A DNA stretch of 64,000 nt. Source: Fidelibacterota bacterium. Its GTDB lineage: Bacteria; Pseudomonadota; Alphaproteobacteria; Rhodospirillales; Rhodospirillaceae. The notes under the pieces are model-generated. The model was not told the DNA's origin. It saw nothing but the letters and a program-made list of their open reading frames with translations, and made no database searches. The first letter of the stretch is position 1. The number at the start of each line of letters is the position of its first letter. Position numbers and translations under genes: made by a program. Shown piece after piece: positions 1 through 8,113 of this stretch. The stretch is taken from assembly GCA_947476065.1 (NCBI GenBank), contig CANJPG010000001.1, positions 33,262 to 97,261 of the forward strand. Direction: 5' to 3'.

Positions 1-2
1 AA

Positions 3-539
3 GGCACGCTGAAAATGGGCGAGACCGTGAAGCTCGGTTACGTCGACCAGTCGCGCGATAGCCTAAACCCGGAGAACACCGTCTGGCAGGAGATCTCAGG
101 CGGCAACGACGAGATCATGATGGGCAAGTTCCCGGTGCCAAGCCGCGCTTACGTGGGCCGCTTCAACTTCAAGGGTTCCGACCAGCAAAAGCGCGTTGGC
201 CAGCTCTCGGGCGGTGAACGCAACCGCGTGCATCTGGCCAAGATGCTCAAGAACGACAACAACGTCATCCTGCTCGACGAACCAACCAACGATTTGGACG
301 TCGATACCCTGCGGGCGTTGGAACTGGCCTTGCTCGAGTTCCCCGGCTGCGCCGTGGTCATCTCCCACGACCGTTGGTTCCTCGACCGCATCGCGACGCA
401 CATCCTGGCCTTTGAAGGCGACAGCCACGTCGAATGGTTCGAAGGCAACTTCGAAGGCTACGAAGCCGACAAAAAACGCCGCCTCGGCGCGGATGCCGTC
501 GAGCCGCACCGCATCAAGTACAAGCCGATCAGCAGGTAA
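3..539 (+). CDS. ettA: Energy-dependent translational throttle protein EttA (ABC-F ATPase), C-terminal part only
   Basis: This is the 3' end of an ABC-F protein whose start lies before the window; the reading frame is open from base 3. It holds most of the second ATPase domain. Counting from the Met at base 15, it has an ABC signature LSGGE at residues 64-68, a Walker B ILLDEP at 85-90 and a switch histidine SHD at 117-119. The basic ending with IKYKPISR is typical of EttA. Known EttA binds the ribosomal E site and gates the first elongation step according to ATP/ADP ratio. The ABC-F class is certain; EttA rather than a sister ABC-F is a recognition call from the C-terminal sequence. Confidence 0.9.
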   Translation, partial: GTLKMGETVKLGYVDQSRDSLNPENTVWQEISGGNDEIMMGKFPVPSRAYVGRFNFKGSDQQKRVGQLSGGERNRVHLAKMLKNDNNVILLDEPTNDLDVDTLRALELALLEFPGCAVVISHDRWFLDRIATHILAFEGDSHVEWFEGNFEGYEADKKRRLGADAVEPHRIKYKPISR

Positions 540-540
540 C

Positions 541-585
541 ACCGCCATCGTCATCCGGGAGACAAGCCCCAGGATGACGGCGGTG
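541..585. terminator. Palindrome between convergent ettA and hydrolase genes, likely bidirectional terminator
   Basis: The stop codons of two convergent genes flank a near-perfect inverted repeat. The outer arms are ACCGCC and GGCGGT, the inner arms GTCATCC and GGATGAC, and the loop region is GGGAGACAAGCCCC. A short T run follows on the plus strand. Similar GTCATCC-type palindromes are widespread between alphaproteobacterial genes, so it may be a dispersed repeat recruited as a terminator. Confidence 0.65.
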
Positions 586-587
586 TT

Positions 588-1289
588 TTACCCGCTAATC
601 CACTCGACCAGCGCGCGATTGACGGCTTCGGGCTGTTCGAGCGTTGATTCGTGGCCGCACTCGGGCACCTTCACCAGTCTGGCGCCGGGAATTGCCGCCG
701 CCATTTCTTCCGAGCGTTCGGGCGGGATCAGCTTGTCGTCTTCGCCTACCAGCACCAGCGTCGGCACCTTGATGGCCGCCAGATCGGCGCGGCTGTCGAT
801 GCGGGCGATCACCGCTTCGGTCTGGCGTACAAATTCTTCGATCCCCAGTGTGGCGCCCATGCGGCGGTTGACGGCGCGCAGGGCCGGATCGTCCAGGTGC
901 TTCGGATGCACGATCATCGCCATGGTCTGGGACAGCATGGCCGCGAAATCGTTGGTGCTGGCGTAGGCCATCATGGCGCGGCGCTGGGCGATGGTCTCGG
1001 GTGTGTCGGCTCCCGCCTGGGTGCTGAGCAGGGCCAGCTTGATCACACGTTCGGGCGCTTGACGCATGATCTCAAGACAGATGTAACCGCCCATGGACAG
1101 CCCGCCTAAGGCAAAGCGCGGCGGGGCAGTAGCCAGAATGGAGGCCGCCATTTCAGCGATGGTGGCGCCCGCGAGCGTCGAGGCAACAGTGACCGGCCCA
1201 TAGGGCCACAGGGCCGCGACCTGGGGGGTTAAGATCTCCGCCGTGGACATCAGCCCGGGGATCAGAACGATGGGAGTCATGCAAAGCAT
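588..1289 (-). CDS. Alpha/beta-fold hydrolase
   Basis: A 233-residue cytoplasmic alpha/beta hydrolase with the full catalytic layout: nucleophile elbow GLSMGG with Ser65, an acid in VGEDDKLIP (Asp184 or Asp185) and His213 in ECGHES. The early PGL segment near residue 11 would provide the oxyanion-hole backbone. The substrate cannot be read from sequence; relatives include esterases and small lactone hydrolases. An alternative ATG lies three codons downstream (base 1280). It stands alone, convergent with ettA and separated from mlaC by a repeat-rich spacer. There is no signal peptide. Confidence 0.85.
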   Translation of the reverse strand: MLCMTPIVLIPGLMSTAEILTPQVAALWPYGPVTVASTLAGATIAEMAASILATAPPRFALGGLSMGGYICLEIMRQAPERVIKLALLSTQAGADTPETIAQRRAMMAYASTNDFAAMLSQTMAMIVHPKHLDDPALRAVNRRMGATLGIEEFVRQTEAVIARIDSRADLAAIKVPTLVLVGEDDKLIPPERSEEMAAAIPGARLVKVPECGHESTLEQPEAVNRALVEWISG

Positions 1290-1336
1290 CCACTCGTGAA
1301 GGCCAAAAAATGTTCAGGGTGCTTTTGCCGGCCAAT

Positions 1337-1380
1337 GTCATCCCAGCATCCCATACCCTAGGAAATGGGATGCTGGGACG
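1337..1380 (+). repeat. 44-bp palindromic repeat, copy 1
   Basis: A hairpin with perfect 14-bp arms, TCCCAGCATCCCAT at 1341-1354 and its complement at 1365-1378. The loop contains CCTAGG. Its reverse complement matches the element at 1610-1653 almost base for base, so the two are inverted copies of one dispersed REP-like sequence. Confidence 0.8.
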
Positions 1381-1609
1381 GCCCCTGAGCGGCCTGACTC
1401 TCTCAAACCTCGCGGCATGAGACAGCAAGAAAGTCATTCACAAATGTGTTTTTGAGGCAGGCCGAAAGGTATGCGCAAGGAGGGGTGATTTAGAAATGAC
1501 GAGGCCCTCTCTTCCTTCACGGACGACAGTTCAAGGGCCGCGAATAAATTTAGCTATGGATTATTGGCGGCTCGATGCAAGCCGTTTCCGCGTGCTTACT
1601 CGGTCGCCC

Positions 1610-1653
1610 GTCATCCCAGCATCCCATTTCCTAGGGTGTGGGATGTTGGGATG
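1610..1653 (-). repeat. 44-bp palindromic repeat, copy 2 (inverted)
   Basis: It has the same arms as copy 1 (TCATCCCAGCATCCCAT and an imperfect complement), but the CCTAGG-containing loop is reversed, which shows the copy lies in the opposite orientation. Two or three arm substitutions have accumulated on the right side, for example GATGTTGGG against GATGCTGGG. Confidence 0.8.
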
Positions 1654-1671
1654 AAGTAGCGCTGTCCCGGC

Positions 1672-1691
1672 CCCAGGCCTTAGGACCTGGG
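1672..1691 (-). terminator. Inverted repeat downstream of mlaC, possible terminator
   Basis: CCCAGG and CCTGGG arms flank a short loop 15 bp past the mlaC stop codon. There is no T run, so Rho-independent termination is not assured. It could equally be another small REP-like palindrome. Confidence 0.35.
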
Positions 1692-1705
1692 ACATCGGCT
1701 GGGAT

Positions 1706-2344
1706 TTACGCCCCTTGTTGGGCCTTCAGGTCGGCCACCTGTTTTTCCATCTGGGCCAGAAGGCCGGCGAAGCTGCCGGTCTGGCTGATGACGGTGGAAT
1801 AGTCCTGGCGGTAGGTGATCGCCATGCTGACGCCCTCGATGACGATGTCGAGCACCTTGAAACCTTCGGGGCGTTTGCGCAGGCGCCAGTCGACGCCGAA
1901 ATGACTGCTGTTGTTGCCGACGATGGTCGACTTCACCAGGGTGCCGTCCTTGCCGTCGGCCTGCTGGCCTTGGATCATCAGGGACTGGCCGTTGTATTCC
2001 GAAAAACGGCGCGACCAGGTGTAGACGATCACGTCTTCGAACAGCTTCGTGAACTTGGCCTGTTCCTCGGGCGTCGCGGCGGCCCAGTAACGGGTCAGTA
2101 CAAAGCGGCCGATGCCGGGCAGGTCGAAGTAGGTCTTGAACATGTCGCGGAAGCGCTGCTGCTTCTCGGTGTTGGCGATCGGCGCCGAGAGGATGTCGGT
2201 GATGCCCTTGCGCGTGAAGTCGCCGACGAAGGCGGCGGCGTCGGGCTGCGCCTGGGCCATGACCGCGCTGAGCGGTGCGGCAACGCTCAACAGCGCGATG
2301 GCGGAAACACCGGAGGCAAAGGCGCGGCGGGAAAGTGTCGGCAT
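1706..2344 (-). CDS. mlaC: Phospholipid-binding protein MlaC (Ttg2D family)
   Basis: A 212-residue periplasmic MlaC/Ttg2 family protein. In the Mla pathway MlaC ferries phospholipid between the outer-membrane MlaA complex and the inner-membrane MlaFEDB transporter. The N-terminus has a twin-arginine-like start (LSRRAF), then a hydrophobic stretch ending in SAVMAQA, consistent with export and cleavage near residue 31. The family pattern is visible in the YFDLPGIGRFVLTRYW segment and in the late VLDIVIEGVSM strand with its Tyr/Arg-rich follow-up. It lies about 100 bp downstream of mlaA on the same strand, which supports the role. The inner-membrane mlaFED genes are not in this window. Confidence 0.9.
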   Translation of the reverse strand: MPTLSRRAFASGVSAIALLSVAAPLSAVMAQAQPDAAAFVGDFTRKGITDILSAPIANTEKQQRFRDMFKTYFDLPGIGRFVLTRYWAAATPEEQAKFTKLFEDVIVYTWSRRFSEYNGQSLMIQGQQADGKDGTLVKSTIVGNNSSHFGVDWRLRKRPEGFKVLDIVIEGVSMAITYRQDYSTVISQTGSFAGLLAQMEKQVADLKAQQGA

Positions 2345-2444
2345 GGCGAACCTTGCAAAAGTGAAGTGGCGGGCGGCTATATGGAGTTACTCGGTCGCAG
2401 CTACAACGTCTTAAGGGGCAATTGTGTCGCTTGTTGGTCGCGTA

Positions 2445-3227
2445 CTATTGATCGAAGTCTTCCATGGGGCCGGGCGCGCCGTTTCTGATCTCCTTAGCCC
2501 GAATCTGTCGATAGGACGAGCGCAGTGCCGCGTAATAGTCGAGCGATGACTTCTTAAGCTCGTCCAGCGGGTCCATGGTGACGTCTTTGGTGTCGATGTA
2601 GGCGCTGCCGAAATAGGCCCATTCCACCCAGTTCATGGCGCCTGTGCCGCGGCTGTACCAGGCTAGGGGATCGGTGAGGAACGCGTCGATGCCAAAGCCG
2701 ATGCCGTCGCGGGCGGTGGTGGGGCCCAGCAGCGGCACGTAAACATAGGGGCCGTCGCCCACGCCCCAAACCGCCAGGGTCTGCCCAAAGTCTTCGTTGT
2801 GGTCTTCGATGCCCCACTTCTCGGCAACGTCGAAGAAGCCGAAGAAACCGACGCCGGTATTCAGCGCCATGCGCCCCAGGGTTTGCCCGGCGCGAGTGAT
2901 TTCGCCCTGCAGAATGTCGTTGATGAAGGTGATCGGCGAGCGGATGTTATTTAGGAAATTGTCGATGCCCTTACGGCCTTGCGCGGGTACAACGGCGCGG
3001 TAGCCTTTGATGACCGGGCGGATGAGCGCCTTGTCGATACCCGCATCCACCTTGAACATCGCGCGGTTCATGGGCTCTAAGGGGTCGTTGTTTTCTTCAT
3101 AGGCGGCCCGTGCCATGAGGTCGCTGGCCGGCGGTTTGGTTGCGCAGGCTGAAAGGCTCGCGGCAAAGATGCAAACAAAAGCCAGCCGAAAGACGGCAGA
3201 CGCGCTAAAAGAGGCTATGATTTTCAC
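2445..3227 (-). CDS. mlaA: Outer-membrane lipoprotein MlaA (VacJ)
   Basis: A 260-residue VacJ/MlaA family lipoprotein. The signal peptide ends in a lipobox LSAC with Cys28 as the lipid-modified residue. The mature part carries family hallmarks: NDPLEPMNRAMFKVD near residue 50, FLNNIRSPITFINDILQG, a Gly-rich NTGVGFFGFFDVAEKWG, and GPYVYVPLLGPTTARDG. Known MlaA is a ring-shaped protein in the outer membrane that removes mislocalised phospholipid from the outer leaflet and passes it to MlaC, encoded next. The length is normal. The upstream 150 bp is AT-richer and probably holds the promoter shared with mlaC. Confidence 0.95.
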   Translation of the reverse strand: MKIIASFSASAVFRLAFVCIFAASLSACATKPPASDLMARAAYEENNDPLEPMNRAMFKVDAGIDKALIRPVIKGYRAVVPAQGRKGIDNFLNNIRSPITFINDILQGEITRAGQTLGRMALNTGVGFFGFFDVAEKWGIEDHNEDFGQTLAVWGVGDGPYVYVPLLGPTTARDGIGFGIDAFLTDPLAWYSRGTGAMNWVEWAYFGSAYIDTKDVTMDPLDELKKSSLDYYAALRSSYRQIRAKEIRNGAPGPMEDFDQ

Positions 3228-3374
3228 TGAAATACACCGGGGACAATGACTGGGGATTAGCTTACAAAGCAGCGGAAATATCCCTATTTTATATCGTGTT
3301 ACGACGCCTCACCGCAGCGCAGCGTGGGTAACATAAAGCGGTGTCATAGACTAGTAACGATTGGACGAGGCTGA

Positions 3375-4274
<900 letters not shown>

Positions 4275-4282
4275 GCACACCC

Positions 4283-6571
4283 TTGTCCGATCCCTTCGAG
4301 CTAAACGACGACGTTCCTTTTGTCCCCGCCAAGCCTGCACCTGCTGCGGCTCTGCCGCCGCCGCCGGTTTGGCTGGACAAGCTGAACCCTGAGCAGAAGG
4401 AAGCGGTGCTGGCCACAGAAGGTCCAGTGCTGGTGCTGTCCGGCGCCGGCACCGGCAAGACCCGCGTGTTGACGACGCGGCTGGGTTACATTCTGTCGCA
4501 GCGGCTGGCCAAGCCCTGGGAGATATTGGCTGTCACCTTCACTAACCGCGCGGCGCGGGAGATGCGCGAACGCGTAGCCCATCTGGTGGGGCCGGCGGCG
4601 GAAGCGGTGTGGCTCGGCACCTTCCATGCCCTCGGCGTGCGCATGCTGCGCCGTCATGGCGAGGCGGTGGGCCTGCGCTCCAACTTCACGATCCTCGATG
4701 CCGACGACCAGATGCGGCTGTTGAAGCAGCTGATGGAAGCCGACGACGTCGACCACAAGAAATGGCCGGCCCAGGCGCTGATGGGCATCATCCAGCGCTG
4801 GAAAGACCGCGGCCTGACGCCGGACAAAGTGAGCGGCGGGCAGGGCACCGACTTCGCCGAGGGCAAGGCGCTGGGGCTGTACCGCGCTTATCAGGACCGC
4901 TTGAAAACGTTGAACGCCGCCGACTTCGGCGATTTACTTTTGCACTGCCTGACCATCTTCCAGCAGGAGCCGGAGGTGCTCAAGCAGTATCAGCAGCAGT
5001 TCCGCTACGTGCTGGTAGACGAGTACCAGGACACCAACGTCGCCCAATATTTGTGGCTGCGCCTGCTGACGCAGACTCACCGCAATCTGTGTTGCGTCGG
5101 CGACGACGACCAGTCGATCTATTCCTGGCGTGGGGCCGAAGTGGGCAACATCCTGCGCTTCGAGAAGGAGTTCCCCGACGCCAAGGTGATCCGCCTTGAG
5201 CGCAACTACCGTTCGACGCCGATGATCCTGGCGGCAGCCTCGCACCTCATCGCCCACAACGAAGACCGCCTGGGCAAGACCTTGCGCACCGGACATACGG
5301 GTGAGGTCGATCCCGGCGCGCCCGTGCGCGTACGCGGCGTGTGGGACGGGCAAGAAGAAGCGCGCTGGGTGGTCGATGAGATCGAGGCCCTGCAGCGCAG
5401 TGGTCATAAGCTGCCCGAGATCGCCATCCTAGTGCGCGCCGGTTTCCAGATGCTGGAGTTTGAAGAGCGGCTCATCACCACCGGCGTACCTTATCGCGTC
5501 GTCGGCGGTCCGCGGTTCTACGAGCGCCTGGAAATCCGCGATGCAGTGGCCTACCTGCGGCTCATCCACTCACCCGACGATGATCTGGCCTTCGAGCGCA
5601 TCATCAACAAACCCAAACGCGGGCTTGGCGACACGACCGTGCAGAAGCTGCACCAGTTGGGCCGCGCGCAAGGCGTATCGCTGCTGGAAGCCGCTCTGCG
5701 CATGGTGGAAACCGATGAGATCCGGCCCCAGGCGCGCACGGCGCTTCGGGCCTTCGCCGCCGACATCGAACGCTGGCGCAGTCTGAAGGATGCCGTCGGC
5801 CCGTCGGAGCTGGCCGCGCAAGTGCTCGATGACGCTGGTTACACCCAGATGTGGCAGAACGACAAATCACCGGAAGCGCCGGGCCGCCTGGATAACTTGC
5901 GCGAATTCGTCTCGGGGCTGGAAGAGTGGGAGAACCTCGCCGGGTTCCTCGACCACGTCAGCCTAGTGATGGAGAACGATGCCCAGGCCGGCGAAGACAG
6001 CATCACCCTGATGACTCTGCACGCCGCCAAGGGCCTTGAGTTCGACAGCATCTTTCTGCCGGGTTGGGAGGAGGACATCTTCCCCAGCCGCCGGTCATTG
6101 GAAGAAAACGGCCAGAAGGCGCTGGAGGAAGAACGGCGTCTGGCTTACGTCGGGCTTACACGCGCCAGGAAACGCGTGCACGTCTCCTTCGCCGCCAACC
6201 GGCGCGTCTATAATCAATGGCAGTCGAGCATCCCGTCGCGCTTCATCGACGAGTTGCCCAAGGAGTCCGTGCAGCAGGACGTGGACGCAGGTCTTTACGG
6301 CGGCGGCAGCGGATCGTGGGGCGGATTATCCGAGGCAGGCGGCACGCGCTCCGGTGCGGGCTTTCGCAAGCCGGTGCGCATGGTCGAGTCCGAGCGCTGG
6401 GAGACGGTCTCGCGCGGCAAGTCCGAACACGGCTTCAAGATCGGCGACCGCGTGTTCCACCAGAAGTTCGGCTACGGCCTGGTGGAGGAAATCGACGGCG
6501 AGAAACTGGCCATCGCCTTCGAAAAAGCCGGCCGCAAAAAAGTGCTCGATAGCTTCGTCGAGCCGAGCTGA
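4283..6571 (+). CDS. uvrD: ATP-dependent DNA helicase UvrD/PcrA (superfamily 1)
   Basis: A 762-residue 3'-5' SF1A helicase for nucleotide-excision and mismatch repair. The motifs appear in order: Walker A GAGTGKT at 54-60, TFTNRAAREM near 85-94, DEYQD (Walker B, motif II) at 246-250, GDDDQSIYSWRG (motif III) at 273-284, LERNYRST, TLHAAKGLEFD, and VGLTRARKR (motif VI). The last 50 residues form the Tudor-like C-terminal patch (GDRVFHQKFGYGLV) known to contact RNA polymerase or the UvrB/MutL partners. The start is TTG, eight bases after the metF stop. An unusual Pro/Ala-rich stretch precedes the helicase core. Confidence 0.96.
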   Translation: MSDPFELNDDVPFVPAKPAPAAALPPPPVWLDKLNPEQKEAVLATEGPVLVLSGAGTGKTRVLTTRLGYILSQRLAKPWEILAVTFTNRAAREMRERVAHLVGPAAEAVWLGTFHALGVRMLRRHGEAVGLRSNFTILDADDQMRLLKQLMEADDVDHKKWPAQALMGIIQRWKDRGLTPDKVSGGQGTDFAEGKALGLYRAYQDRLKTLNAADFGDLLLHCLTIFQQEPEVLKQYQQQFRYVLVDEYQDTNVAQYLWLRLLTQTHRNLCCVGDDDQSIYSWRGAEVGNILRFEKEFPDAKVIRLERNYRSTPMILAAASHLIAHNEDRLGKTLRTGHTGEVDPGAPVRVRGVWDGQEEARWVVDEIEALQRSGHKLPEIAILVRAGFQMLEFEERLITTGVPYRVVGGPRFYERLEIRDAVAYLRLIHSPDDDLAFERIINKPKRGLGDTTVQKLHQLGRAQGVSLLEAALRMVETDEIRPQARTALRAFAADIERWRSLKDAVGPSELAAQVLDDAGYTQMWQNDKSPEAPGRLDNLREFVSGLEEWENLAGFLDHVSLVMENDAQAGEDSITLMTLHAAKGLEFDSIFLPGWEEDIFPSRRSLEENGQKALEEERRLAYVGLTRARKRVHVSFAANRRVYNQWQSSIPSRFIDELPKESVQQDVDAGLYGGGSGSWGGLSEAGGTRSGAGFRKPVRMVESERWETVSRGKSEHGFKIGDRVFHQKFGYGLVEEIDGEKLAIAFEKAGRKKVLDSFVEPS

Positions 6572-6670
6572 TCAGCAATAAATGGAGCGGGATCCGTCAT
6601 CGCCGACAATCGCGCTTAAGCGCGACAAGAAAGGGGCGGGCGGCATCTTAGTGTGACTGGAAATAAAAGA

Positions 6671-6713
6671 GGCGGCGACAGCTAAACCTTTTTGGGGGAT
6701 CCGCCATCGCCGC
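6671..6713. repeat. Hairpin element, copy 1
   Basis: Arms GGCGGCGA (6671-6678) and TCGCCGCC (6706-6713) form a perfect 8-bp stem around a loop containing CAGC and a TTTTTGGGGGAT run. AATAAA lies just before it. A second element with the same opening (GGCGGCGACAGC), a G-rich loop and a GCCGCC close follows about 125 bp later. Function is unknown; options include a small RNA, a terminator pair or a dispersed repeat. Confidence 0.5.
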
Positions 6714-6836
6714 CCGCGCACCCGGACGTAACATACCTAAACACCGTCGGGACGCTTAACCCTGAACGCCTAGTCCAAGGGCCCGCATAGCAACGCACGA
6801 AACATACCAAGGTAACATACACGGGCGAAAATAAAT

Positions 6837-6880
6837 GGCGGCGACAGCGGGTATATGGGGGGAGGATGCTGCCGCCGCCG
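6837..6880. repeat. Hairpin element, copy 2
   Basis: GGCGGCGACAGC at 6837-6848 pairs with GCTGCCGCCGCC at 6868-6879 with one mismatch, enclosing a loop with a TGGGGGGAGG run. AAATAAAT precedes it, as before copy 1. The shared opening, G-rich loop and closing arm suggest duplication of one element. Confidence 0.5.
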
Positions 6881-7161
6881 TGATCCGAGAAACTGAGGGG
6901 GAGAGGGGAGGAGTTCAGTCTGCTCGGATATCTCGAAAATTCTGTATGTGAGGATACGTTGCTGCCGCGATATCAGATCAAAGCGCGCTCAACACAACCC
7001 CGCACTCAACATAAAATCTCAAATCGTCTCCTGCTGTAATATGGTCCAAGACATACTGCGACTATTTCCTTTATTGCACGTCAGCCCCGGTGGGCGTGCA
7101 TAGCTCTTTAGAATGATGACAAAGAAGATAATATGTCCAAAACCGCTGGAATCGATGCTTT

Positions 7162-8082
7162 ATGACGATAGGTACGGAAATCGGCGCCGCCTGGAGCGCG
7201 CGCGTGGTCGTCGCGGTTGAACACTGTGCCGCCTTTGAACGCGTATTCGAAAACTTCGCAGGGGTGGTCAGCCTTTTTGAATGGGACGAGAACACCAAGC
7301 CCGTTCTGTGGGCGGTCGAAGGCATGTTCGACTCATCGCCGCCCAAGGCTGAACTCAGCGCGCGCGTGGCACTGGCGGCCACTGCACTCGGAATTCAAGC
7401 GCCCGAGTTGGTCATCGCCAAGGTGCCGGCCAAGGATTGGCTGACGGAAACCATCGCCAGTTTTCCGCCGCTCGTCGCCGGGCGCTATTACATCCACGGC
7501 GACCACATCAAAGGTCCGTTTCCTGACGGCAAACTGCGTCTGACCATCAATGCCGCTACTGCTTTTGGATCGGGCCAGCATGCCAGCACCATGGGCTGCC
7601 TGCTGGCGCTGGATGGCTTGTTCCGCGGTGTAGGCCGCATGAAAGCGCGCGGCGGACGCAAGGTGCGGGGCCTCGACATGGGCTGCGGCACCGGCATCCT
7701 CGGCATGGCGGCTGCCAAGACCATGCGGGCACCGGTGCTCTGCGCCGATATCGACCCCGAGGCCGTGCGCGTGACGCGCTACAACGCCCGCAAGAATGGC
7801 CTGGCCGAACTGGCGCCCGCCATCATGAGCGACGGCTGCGGCGACCGCGCCATTCGCCGCACAGCACCGTATCAGTTCATCACCGCCAATATCCTGGCGC
7901 GGCCCCTGGTGCAGATGGCCAAGGACCTGTCGGCGCTTCTGGCCCCCGGCGGCTGCCTGGTGCTGGCCGGCTTCATCCGCCGCGACGAGGCCATGGTCGC
8001 GAACGCCTATCGCGCTCAAGGGCTTAGGCTCGTCCGCCGGGTCCGGATCGCGCCTTGGACGACGCTTGTTTTGCGGCGTTGA
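7162..8082 (+). CDS. prmA: Ribosomal protein L11 methyltransferase-like protein PrmA
   Basis: A 306-residue SAM-dependent methyltransferase of the PrmA family, which trimethylates ribosomal protein L11. The family-specific AFGSGQHAST sits at residues 134-143, and SAM motif I LDMGCGTGIL at 171-180. A motif II acidic end (CADIDPEAVRVTRYNA) and the catalytic-loop segment ITANILARPLVQM are also visible. The N-terminal ~100 residues match the substrate-recognition domain in position but are divergent. The ribosome-binding site before the ATG is weak. pepP follows after 31 bp on the same strand. Confidence 0.9.
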   Translation: MTIGTEIGAAWSARVVVAVEHCAAFERVFENFAGVVSLFEWDENTKPVLWAVEGMFDSSPPKAELSARVALAATALGIQAPELVIAKVPAKDWLTETIASFPPLVAGRYYIHGDHIKGPFPDGKLRLTINAATAFGSGQHASTMGCLLALDGLFRGVGRMKARGGRKVRGLDMGCGTGILGMAAAKTMRAPVLCADIDPEAVRVTRYNARKNGLAELAPAIMSDGCGDRAIRRTAPYQFITANILARPLVQMAKDLSALLAPGGCLVLAGFIRRDEAMVANAYRAQGLRLVRRVRIAPWTTLVLRR

Positions 8083-8113
8083 ATCCGCTGGCCGGGGTGA
8101 CTACCTTTAAGCA

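Larger units (their letters stand above)
1290..1705. other. 416-bp intergenic region with inverted palindromic repeats
   Basis: No convincing gene lies here. The region holds two copies of one palindromic element (1337-1380 and 1610-1653, listed separately) in opposite orientation about 230 bp apart, and a third, smaller inverted repeat next to the mlaC stop. The stretch between the repeats is less GC-rich than its surroundings. Confidence 0.6.
6572..7161. other. 590-bp intergenic region with paired hairpins and short direct repeats
   Basis: No credible protein gene lies here. The region holds a small palindrome TCGCGCTTAAGCGCGA (6610-6625) just past uvrD, two similar GGCGGC hairpins (6671-6713 and 6837-6880, listed separately), and several AACATACC-like octamers near 6730, 6801 and 6813. 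From about 6925 the sequence becomes AT-richer, and it presumably contains the prmA promoter. Confidence 0.55.

Noticed and set aside
1496..1654. 52-codon ORF with an AGGAGG upstream in the repeat-rich spacer
   Set aside because: The spacing to the ATG is long (about 12 bases), the frame runs straight through the palindromic repeat, and the peptide shows no recognisable features.
7071..7382. 103-codon minus-strand frame overlapping the prmA start
   Set aside because: Most of it is antisense to prmA; there is no ribosome-binding site and no family resemblance.
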